Part shown: positions 32,888 to 38,694 of the stretch, piece after piece
Numbering within the stretch: position 1 is the stretch's first letter
Layout: every line of letters begins with the position of its first letter
DNA from: Spirochaetota bacterium
GTDB taxonomy: Bacteria; Spirochaetota; UBA4802; JAGODF01
Reading direction: 5' to 3'
Assembly: GCA_029974015.1 (NCBI GenBank)
Contig: JARKUF010000033.1
Span: 1 to 38,694 of the forward strand
Length of the DNA: 38,694 bases
Notes under the pieces: generated by a model
The model's database searches: none
Told to the model about the DNA's origin: nothing
Seen by the model: only the letters and a program-made list of their open reading frames with translations
Program-made: the position numbers and the translations under genes

Positions 32888-34960
32888 ATGGAACAGCAGG
32901 GCTCTACCGTTCTTTATATTCGCAAGCGCGATGGGAGGATTGTTCCGTTCAATCTCGATAAGATTACCGAGGCGGTATTTAAAGCCGCCCGCGCAGTGGG
33001 CGGGAGCAACAGGGAGATTGCGGAAGGCATCTCTAAGTCCGTTCTCGGGATCCTCGATATCGTCTATCGCGGTGACCGTATTCCCACCGTGGAGAACGTC
33101 CAGGACCTCGTTGAAAAAATCCTCATTGAAAAAGGGCACGCTAAGGTCGCCAAGGCCTACATCCTTTATCGTGAACAGCACAGAAAAATACGCGAAGGGA
33201 AAAGCCTTCTCAATGAGGGAATCGAGCTCATCGAGCAATACTTAGACCGCTCCGACTGGAGGGTGAATGAGAACAGCAATATGAGCTATTCCCTCCAGGG
33301 ATTGAACAACCACATCGCCTCTGCCATCACGGCAAAATACTGGCTGGAGCGCCTCTATCCTCCAGAGATCCGGCACTGCCACACCAACTGCGATTTCCAC
33401 ATCCACGACCTCGGGCTCCTTTCCGCGTACTGTGTCGGCTGGGACATTCGGGACCTCCTCCTGCGCGGTTTTGGCGGGGTCCCCGGAAAAGTTGAAAGCT
33501 CTCCGGCGAAGCACTTCCGCAGCGCCCTTGGGCATGTGGTGAATTTTTTCTACACCCTTCAGGGGGAGTCCGCCGGAGCGCAGGCCTTCGCGAATTTCGA
33601 CACCTATCTGTCGCCCTTCATCCGCTACGACAATCTCTCCTACAGGGAGGTGAAGCAGTGCCTCCAGGAGTTCGTCTTCAATATGAACATACCCACCAGG
33701 GTCGGTTTTCAGACTCCCTTCACCAACATCACCCTCGATCTTAAAGTACCGTCCAATATCTGCGAGGAGTACGTGATTATTGGCGGCGAGTTCCAGGACC
33801 GTCAATATGGGGAATTCCAGGAGGAAATGGATATTTTCAACCGCGCCTTCGCGGAATGCCTCACCGAGGGAGACGCCTCCCACAGGATTTTTACTTTTCC
33901 CATCCCCACTCTTAACATCTCAAAGGATTTCCAGTGGGAGAACCCGAACCTCGACAGGGTGTGGGAGATGACCGCGAAATACGGCATTCCCTATTTCGCC
34001 AATTTCATCAACTCCGACATGGACCCCGAGGACGCGCGGTCCATGTGCTGCCGCCTGCGCCTTGACAACCGGGAGCTCCGCAGCAGGGGCGGCGGGCTTT
34101 TCGGCGCAAATCCCCTTACCGGGAGCATCGGCGTGGTTACGATCAACATGCCGCGCCTTGGTTTTCTCTCCCGGGGCGAGGAGGAGTTCATCGAACGCCT
34201 CTACGGCCTCATGGATCTTGCCAGGGACTCCCTGGAAATAAAGAGGAAGGTCCTCGAAAACTTCACCGGCAATGACCTCTATCCGTATACGAAACATTAT
34301 CTCACCGACATATACGAGAGGACGGGGAAATACTGGATGAACCATTTCTCGACCATCGGGCTCATCGGCATGAACGAGGCTTGCCTGAATCTCCTGGGGA
34401 AGGACATTTCCTCTTCCGAGGGGAAGGAGTTCTCCCTGCGGGTGCTGGGAAAGATGCGGGAAAGGATCTCCGCGTACCAGGAAGAAACGGGAAACCTGTA
34501 CAATCTAGAAGCGACTCCGGCAGAAGGAGTGAGCTACCGTTTCGCGAAACACGACAAAAAAACGCACCGGGACATCATCACCGCGGGCAAGAAGGAACCC
34601 TACTACACCAATTCGGTGCACCTGCCCGTTGGGTACACCGACGACATATTCGAGGTCTTCCAGCACCAGAACGAGCTCCAGGCGCAGTTCACCGGAGGCA
34701 CCGTGGTCCACGCTTTCATAGGGGAAAAGATCGACGACCCCGGGATGGTGAAGAACCTGGTGAGAAAGCTCGCGGAAAATTACGCGGTCCCCTATTTTAC
34801 CATTACGCCCACGTTCAGCATATGCCCGGTCCACGGCTACATACCCGGGGCCCACAAATATTGCCCCTACGAGCACACGGCGGAACAGCTTGCGGCTTAC
34901 GGTATAGAGGTGCCGGGAAAAGATGCCGATACTGAGAAAGGAATGAAGGTAGCAATGTAA
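32888..34960 (+). CDS. nrdD: Anaerobic ribonucleoside-triphosphate reductase, catalytic core without glycyl-radical domain
   Basis: The 690-residue class III ribonucleotide reductase reduces NTPs to dNTPs without oxygen. An ATP-cone regulatory domain (about 4-95) is followed by the ten-stranded barrel core. Visible are SMCCRLRLDNRELRSRGGG with Cys387/388 near the thiyl-radical position, GLFGANPLTGSIGVVTINMP and FSTIGLIGMNEACLNLLG. The zinc-site region reads SICPVHGYIPGAHKYCPYEH (Cys646, His649, Cys659, Glu662), so the last Cys of the usual site is absent. The protein then ends with about 28 unrelated residues and a stop. The RVxGY glycyl-radical peptide that normally follows is missing and is encoded by the next gene. 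Confidence 0.93.
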   Translation: MEQQGSTVLYIRKRDGRIVPFNLDKITEAVFKAARAVGGSNREIAEGISKSVLGILDIVYRGDRIPTVENVQDLVEKILIEKGHAKVAKAYILYREQHRKIREGKSLLNEGIELIEQYLDRSDWRVNENSNMSYSLQGLNNHIASAITAKYWLERLYPPEIRHCHTNCDFHIHDLGLLSAYCVGWDIRDLLLRGFGGVPGKVESSPAKHFRSALGHVVNFFYTLQGESAGAQAFANFDTYLSPFIRYDNLSYREVKQCLQEFVFNMNIPTRVGFQTPFTNITLDLKVPSNICEEYVIIGGEFQDRQYGEFQEEMDIFNRAFAECLTEGDASHRIFTFPIPTLNISKDFQWENPNLDRVWEMTAKYGIPYFANFINSDMDPEDARSMCCRLRLDNRELRSRGGGLFGANPLTGSIGVVTINMPRLGFLSRGEEEFIERLYGLMDLARDSLEIKRKVLENFTGNDLYPYTKHYLTDIYERTGKYWMNHFSTIGLIGMNEACLNLLGKDISSSEGKEFSLRVLGKMRERISAYQEETGNLYNLEATPAEGVSYRFAKHDKKTHRDIITAGKKEPYYTNSVHLPVGYTDDIFEVFQHQNELQAQFTGGTVVHAFIGEKIDDPGMVKNLVRKLAENYAVPYFTITPTFSICPVHGYIPGAHKYCPYEHTAEQLAAYGIEVPGKDADTEKGMKVAM

Positions 34961-34993
34961 ACGGCCTTCTGGCCAAACCGTATTCATGTTGTT

Positions 34994-35082
34994 CGCCCGC
35001 AGAAGGCGGGCGCTATAAACTAAAAAGACAAACTCGAATTTTGGGTTTTCCCGCCCGCCATAGGCGGGCGGTAAAACCCAAA
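34994..35082. repeat. Two hairpins of the dispersed repeat between the NrdD halves
   Basis: Hairpin 1: CGCCCGC (34994-35000) pairs with GCGGGCG (35006-35012). Hairpin 2: a 20-base stem, 35040-35059 with 35063-35082, has one mismatch and loop ATA, flanked by TTTGGG/CCCAAA. The stem core CCCGCCCGCC is shared with the other copies, but the full terminal repeats are not seen. No T-run follows, so read-through is expected with possible attenuation or RNA protection. Confidence 0.75.
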
Positions 35083-35123
35083 TACTTAGCAGGCCATGTT
35101 TGGATAAAAAAATGGAGGACGCA

Positions 35124-35321
35124 ATGAACCAGGAAAGTGTAAGCGAAAAGACGGGCGCGGAAAGAAAAATACCCGTGGAGGTCTATTCCAGGGTGGTGGG
35201 TTATTTCCGTCCCGTGAACCAGTGGAACAAGGGGAAACGGGAGGAATTCGGCGAAAGGAAACATTTCACGATGAACGTACTTTCAGGCGCATCGGTGTAT
35301 GAATATAAAGGGAATTCATAA
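35124..35321 (+). CDS. Glycyl-radical domain of anaerobic ribonucleotide reductase, separate small gene
   Basis: This 65-residue protein contains VEVYSRVVGYFRPVNQWNKG followed by KREEFGERKHF, which is the C-terminal glycyl-radical peptide of NrdD; Gly26 in RVVGY is the expected radical site. The start was chosen at ATG 35124 because GGAGGA lies four bases upstream; the frame is open back to 35100. The first 17 residues are a new leader and the last 17 (after KHF) are beyond the usual NrdD end. It overlaps the nrdG start by 23 bases, suggesting coupled translation with its own activase. It should need the core subunit to act. It is either a true subunit or a severed domain. Confidence 0.88.
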   Translation: MNQESVSEKTGAERKIPVEVYSRVVGYFRPVNQWNKGKREEFGERKHFTMNVLSGASVYEYKGNS

Positions 35322-35994
35322 AACCTCCCTCATCGATTACCCCGGAAAGATATGCTCCATATTCTTCACCGGGGGATGCAACATGAAATGCCGCTACTGC
35401 CACAACCCCGGCCTGGCGTGCAATAGCTCTGCCATGCCGTCTTTAAGCAATGACGAGGCCATCGATTTTGTCAGGGAGCGCAGGGGATTTATCGACGGAA
35501 TATCCATCACCGGGGGGGAACCCACCCTTTCGAAAAACTTAGACGGTTTTACCCATGCCATTCGGGACCTGGGGCTTTCTGTAAAGATTGACACCAATGG
35601 ACTAAACCCCCGCGCCATTGAAAAGCTTCTTGAGGGCAAACTTCTCGATTACGTGGCCCTGGACATAAAGACATCCCCTGGCAAGTACGGGGACCTGACG
35701 GGCCGAAGCGACGCCTTCCCCAAAATCAAGGAAACACTGGAGGCAGTGAAGGCCTCCGGCGTCGATTACGAAATAAGGACCACCTGCATTCCCGGCTATG
35801 TTACATTAAAGGACCTCGAGGAGATCCGGGACGAGATAGTGTTTGTGAAGCGCTATTATCTCCAGCAGTTTGTAAATGAAAAGACCTTGGACCGGGAGTT
35901 TACGAACTACGAGCCCTACCCTGTTTCATTCCTTGAAGAACTGCGGTCTTTTGTCCTCAGTTTTGCCGAATTCTGCGCCATTCGCGGCGTCTGA
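35299..35994 (+). CDS. nrdG: Anaerobic ribonucleotide reductase activating protein
   Basis: The 231-residue radical SAM enzyme generates the glycyl radical on NrdD. It has the FTGGCNMKCRYCHNP motif with the [4Fe-4S]-binding Cys27, Cys31 and Cys34, followed by SITGGEPTL (SAM-binding GGE) and a TIM-barrel-like remainder with IDTNG and EIRTTCIPGY. It is longer than the short enteric NrdG, as in the pyruvate-formate-lyase-activase-like branch. The start ATG 35299 lies inside the glycyl-domain gene. It is part of the nrdD cluster. Confidence 0.94.
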   Translation: MNIKGIHKTSLIDYPGKICSIFFTGGCNMKCRYCHNPGLACNSSAMPSLSNDEAIDFVRERRGFIDGISITGGEPTLSKNLDGFTHAIRDLGLSVKIDTNGLNPRAIEKLLEGKLLDYVALDIKTSPGKYGDLTGRSDAFPKIKETLEAVKASGVDYEIRTTCIPGYVTLKDLEEIRDEIVFVKRYYLQQFVNEKTLDREFTNYEPYPVSFLEELRSFVLSFAEFCAIRGV

Positions 35995-36012
35995 AATATT
36001 CGTTCGAAAGAG

Positions 36013-37335
36013 ATGGACGTTCCCTTCCGAGATGGAAAAACAGAGGGCCTCCCGAAGCTTCCCCGGGCAATGACGGAACGGCCCCTCCGTGTAAGCTTTC
36101 TGCCCATGCGGGGATGTTACCACTCCTGCTCATTTTGCGCCGACAATTCCGGAAAAAAAATCGAGGTGTATCCTTTCGCAATCATAAGGCATTGTCTGGA
36201 GGAGCTCCCATTTCGCCTGGAAAGCGCGGCGCTTTACAATGCCTGTGACGGCCTTGCGTACCTCTATGAGGACAGAGGCCGCCGCTATGATGTGAGGCAT
36301 CTGGCCGGGCTCTTCCGGCGGAACGGCTGCAGGGTCCTTCTTTTTTCATCGCCGGGGACCGCCCCGGGCCCTGAAAACGGCGATATCATCGATTCAATCG
36401 CGTCAATGAAAGACGCGGCCCTCATGCTTTCATTCAACCGCGAACATCTTCTTGATAGAAAGAAGTTCGATAACTTCTTTTTCACGGCACGCCGCGTAAT
36501 GAAGCACCGCAGGCTTGCGGTGCGTGCGGTCTACTGCTCTCCCGGAGAGCGTGCGGTGCTGGTCGATCTTTTGCACTATCATCTGGGTGAGGTTTCGCCT
36601 TTTGGGCGCTCTTCAGAAAAGGGGTTTTCCGTGGAGACCGTTCCGGCGGCCCCCCTTGGAAGGGGCCGTCGCCTCTACTTCGGAAAGGATGATGGCGGCG
36701 TGTGGCGGGAAGAGATAGAGGAAATGATATTAGGCATGTACCGGGCCGAGCCGGTCCTTCGTGAGTACCGTTACATGACCGTTGGAGGTTACGATGCATT
36801 TCTGCGGCATGCGGCGGTCCAGTTCAGCGGGCTCTTCATCATCCTCCTTACCCCGACGCCCGGGGGGATAGATGTGGCGCTCAAGGTTACGGACCCGGGA
36901 AAGACAGTTTCGACCCGGGGCCTCGCCATTTCCACATTGTACAGATACGACGCGAAACAGGGAAGGTTCACTGCCCGTAATGCCGGGGAGGGCATGAAGA
37001 CGCTGGATCTTTTGATTTTCGACGTGTCGAAATGCACTCTGGCGGGTTTTTCAGAATTTATTGCGGGGCGCTATCCGGGAGGCGCGGTAAACCGGATTCG
37101 ACGGGCATTTGTGTCATTCATGTCGTCGGATTTTTTGAATGAGCGGTGCAGGCTAAACGAAAGGGAAAGGATGCTTATAGTCAATCCCGGATATACGGCC
37201 TGGTATGGTGAGTTGACTGGAGCGCTCATGCATGAGCGCTCCAGCTCCGGGGGCGATAGTGAAGGGCCGTTGAAAAAAGGCGAAGCCTTTGACGCGATTC
37301 TGGCGTATCTCAAAGAGATCGGGAGGAGCTGCTGA
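36013..37335 (+). CDS. Divergent radical-SAM-like protein downstream of nrdG
   Basis: The 440-residue protein has a CxxxCxxC motif, GCYHSCSFCAD with Cys35, Cys39 and Cys42, the usual ligand set for the SAM-bound [4Fe-4S] cluster. Beyond this, family features are weak: there is no clear GGE motif, and the barrel cannot be traced with confidence. The middle has LLFSSPGTAPGPENGD and later a possible strand run (GGIDVALKVTDPGKTVSTRG). Only 18 bases separate it from nrdG, so co-expression is likely. Whether it acts on the reductase is unknown. A perfect palindrome lies in its coding sequence near the end. An internal ATG at 36070 is an alternative start. Confidence 0.65.
   Translation: MDVPFRDGKTEGLPKLPRAMTERPLRVSFLPMRGCYHSCSFCADNSGKKIEVYPFAIIRHCLEELPFRLESAALYNACDGLAYLYEDRGRRYDVRHLAGLFRRNGCRVLLFSSPGTAPGPENGDIIDSIASMKDAALMLSFNREHLLDRKKFDNFFFTARRVMKHRRLAVRAVYCSPGERAVLVDLLHYHLGEVSPFGRSSEKGFSVETVPAAPLGRGRRLYFGKDDGGVWREEIEEMILGMYRAEPVLREYRYMTVGGYDAFLRHAAVQFSGLFIILLTPTPGGIDVALKVTDPGKTVSTRGLAISTLYRYDAKQGRFTARNAGEGMKTLDLLIFDVSKCTLAGFSEFIAGRYPGGAVNRIRRAFVSFMSSDFLNERCRLNERERMLIVNPGYTAWYGELTGALMHERSSSGGDSEGPLKKGEAFDAILAYLKEIGRSC
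37217..37244. repeat. Perfect 28-bp palindrome inside the radical-SAM-like gene
   Basis: CTGGAGCGCTCATG is followed directly by its exact reverse complement. It lies about 90-120 bases before the stop codon of the host gene, within residues about 402-411. It could be an inverted-repeat insertion, an intragenic terminator-like hairpin or a protein-binding site. Confidence 0.7.
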
Positions 37336-37367
37336 AGCCGTCCCGGTATTGTCGGCCCAATCTCCTA

Positions 37368-38354
37368 TCAGTGGACTTTTCCCGGCGGATCGGGGACCCA
37401 ATCTTTCCCGGGTGTTTTTCCGGAGAGAAAGTTATGGGCATCTCTCGCGGACTGGACCGGGACCTCTTCCATTGGGATATGGCCTACCCCTTCATAGACG
37501 ATGAAAGATGCTTTTGGAAGGTCGCGTTTCCAGTTTGGGAAAATTTTTTCGTAGGAGATCCAGATATCTTTCGAACCCCACATGACGAGGGTGGGCCTCG
37601 ATATATCGGTGATGCCTCTGGAAACGGAATCGAGGGTAGAACGTTTTTTCATTTCCATGAATATGTCCACCCAGGCAGCCTTATTGCCTTCACGCATGGC
37701 GAGTTCGAAGTAGGTGTCCCGGACTTTGCCGGTGATTTTCGACCTGTCTCCGTAGACTTCGTTAACGGCCTTGTTGATGAAGTACCTGGGTATCATGCGG
37801 CGGGTGATGGGGCGCATGATGGGGTTCGTTGCCAGCTTGAGAAGTCCCGGCATCTCCTGCTTGTAGCCCACGGAGTCTATGAGTATCAGCCTGTCGACTT
37901 TCTTCGGGTATGTAAGGGTGTAGTTCCAGGAGATGTACCCGCCCAGGGAGTTTGCGGCTATGCTGAATTTTTCAAGCCCCATGGCGGATGCGAATTTATC
38001 CAGCAATTCCACATAGTGTTCGGGGGCGTACTTCCCGCCGGCGAGGGGCCCCGTGAGGCCGAAACCGGGATTGTCTATGCGTATAAGGCGGTACCTGGAT
38101 TTGAGTTCCTTTACCCAGCCGTCCCAGGTTTGGAGGGACGCGCACACCCCATGAAGCAGGATTACGGGCGGGCCGCTTCCTTCGTCACGGTAATGGACCG
38201 TGGTCCCGTCTATGGTGACGAATTTCGAATTTTCATTTGCGTACTTCGCTTTGAGTTTCTCCATTGGGATGGTCCTTGCCCCGAGGGTGGTGCATCCAAC
38301 AGAAAACCCCAGAAGGATAGCGAGCGCGGCAGGAAATTGAGCTTTTTTCGTCAT
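37368..38354 (-). CDS. Alpha/beta-hydrolase lipoprotein
   Basis: The 328-residue protein begins with a lipoprotein signal peptide (lipobox SVGC, Cys21). The hydrolase fold is clear: VILLHGVCASLQTWDGWV (oxyanion hole), the nucleophile motif ANSLGGYISW, the acid region PTLVMWGSKDIWIS and the final GVGHIPMEEVP with the catalytic His. It is of the epoxide hydrolase/haloalkane dehalogenase-like group; the substrate is unknown. It is probably anchored in an envelope membrane. It is convergent with the radical-SAM-like gene. Confidence 0.88.
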   Translation of the reverse strand: MTKKAQFPAALAILLGFSVGCTTLGARTIPMEKLKAKYANENSKFVTIDGTTVHYRDEGSGPPVILLHGVCASLQTWDGWVKELKSRYRLIRIDNPGFGLTGPLAGGKYAPEHYVELLDKFASAMGLEKFSIAANSLGGYISWNYTLTYPKKVDRLILIDSVGYKQEMPGLLKLATNPIMRPITRRMIPRYFINKAVNEVYGDRSKITGKVRDTYFELAMREGNKAAWVDIFMEMKKRSTLDSVSRGITDISRPTLVMWGSKDIWISYEKIFPNWKRDLPKASFIVYEGVGHIPMEEVPVQSARDAHNFLSGKTPGKDWVPDPPGKVH

Positions 38355-38694
38355 GGGTCCTCCAGCGTGTAACCGGCCTTATTATACTGACATGTCAGTT
38401 TTTGGAGTGAGTTTAATATTTGTCAAGCAGTATATGCCGATAGCCGCGTGGCGAGTACAGATGTGAATTAAAATCCGGGTTAGCATCCTGTCGCGAGGAG
38501 CGCAGCGACGTGGCGATCTCAAAAAGCAATGGTGTATTCATGAGAATTAGCGCGTAAAGAGATTGCCACGCCCCGAAACGGCTGGGGCTCGCAATGACAG
38601 AGAATTACGGTAACGCTGTCATCGCGAGGAGGCTGTAGGCCGACGTGGCGATCTCAGTGGGTAGCAGTGTTTTCATGGGACTCATTTTGTAAAG
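38355..38694. other. Upstream region and start of repeat block at window end
   Basis: No gene is supported. A palindrome-like TATACTGACATGTCAGTTTT near 38384-38402 may be an operator for the hydrolase gene. The repeat block starts at 38488. Confidence 0.4.
38488..38694. repeat. Tandem inverted-repeat element, about 128-bp period, cut by window end
   Basis: Unit A (38488-38520, CTGTCGCGAGGAG...GACGTGGCGATCTC) is followed by a 38-base spacer and unit B (38559-38600), which is the same motif inverted. Unit C (38616-38655) repeats A, and the sequence after it resembles the A-B spacer. A to C spacing is 128 bases. This is a REP/BIME-like or MITE-like palindromic repeat, unrelated to the CCCGCCCGCC family. 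Confidence 0.75.

Noticed and set aside
34852..35124. NrdD split as a single-base sequencing frameshift
   Set aside because: The interval has stop codons, two hairpins and a new ribosome binding site, and the first ORF continues in coding-like sequence past the split; a one-base error cannot explain 163 bases of spacer.

Overview
The window reads as about 38.7 kb of a Gram-negative-type (diderm) bacterial chromosome, GC roughly in the low-to-mid 50s by eye. Lipoprotein signal peptides, a beta-barrel-like outer membrane protein, a chemotaxis receptor, a flagellin-like protein, a class I adenylate cyclase and an oxygen-sensitive class III ribonucleotide reductase point to a motile anaerobe or facultative anaerobe. 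A spirochaete or a deep deltaproteobacterial-type lineage would fit, but I cannot fix the taxon without a search. No rRNA, tRNA, CRISPR array, phage module or transposase was seen.

Layout. 0.1-5 kb: an Fe-S protein with a winged-helix-like N-terminus, a lipoprotein, an FmdB zinc ribbon, then trpR, trpB2 and a small Cys protein, with a perfect 42-bp palindrome before trpR. 5-7.3 kb (minus): a SET-domain protein, a methyltransferase and a stand-alone DbpA-type RNA-binding domain. 7.7-9.5 kb (plus): a CsgG-like lipoprotein, an outer membrane protein and acylphosphatase. 9.5-14 kb (minus): the tightly coupled operon purD-nadK-recN-metallopeptidase. 14-24.3 kb: a signalling region with a chemotaxis receptor, a GAF histidine kinase, a membrane sensor plus STAS/zinc-ribbon protein, a coiled-coil protein, class I adenylate cyclase and a diguanylate cyclase. 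24.3-28.2 kb (minus): esterase, lipoprotein, ctpA, tsaD. 28.6-32.6 kb: an M20 peptidase, small membrane and exported proteins, a flagellin-like protein and a YbjN/CesT-like protein. 32.9-37.3 kb (plus): anaerobic ribonucleotide reductase genes and a divergent radical-SAM-like protein. 37.4-38.4 kb (minus): an alpha/beta hydrolase lipoprotein. The window ends in tandem copies of an inverted-repeat element.

The most interesting object is the anaerobic reductase. The 690-residue NrdD has the ATP cone and catalytic core but lacks the C-terminal glycyl-radical peptide. That peptide is encoded by a separate 65-codon gene 163 bases downstream, with its own strong ribosome binding site, and it overlaps the start of nrdG. 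The spacer holds two GC-rich hairpins related to a palindromic repeat family found in at least seven other intergenic places here. The reductase is therefore either a genuine two-polypeptide enzyme (core plus glycyl-radical subunit) or a gene split by repeat insertion and rescued by re-initiation.

The repeat family (about 70-140 bp, terminal inverted repeats, central hairpin) is the second notable signal. It lies between genes throughout, and one stray terminus appears to supply the stop codon of the STAS gene.
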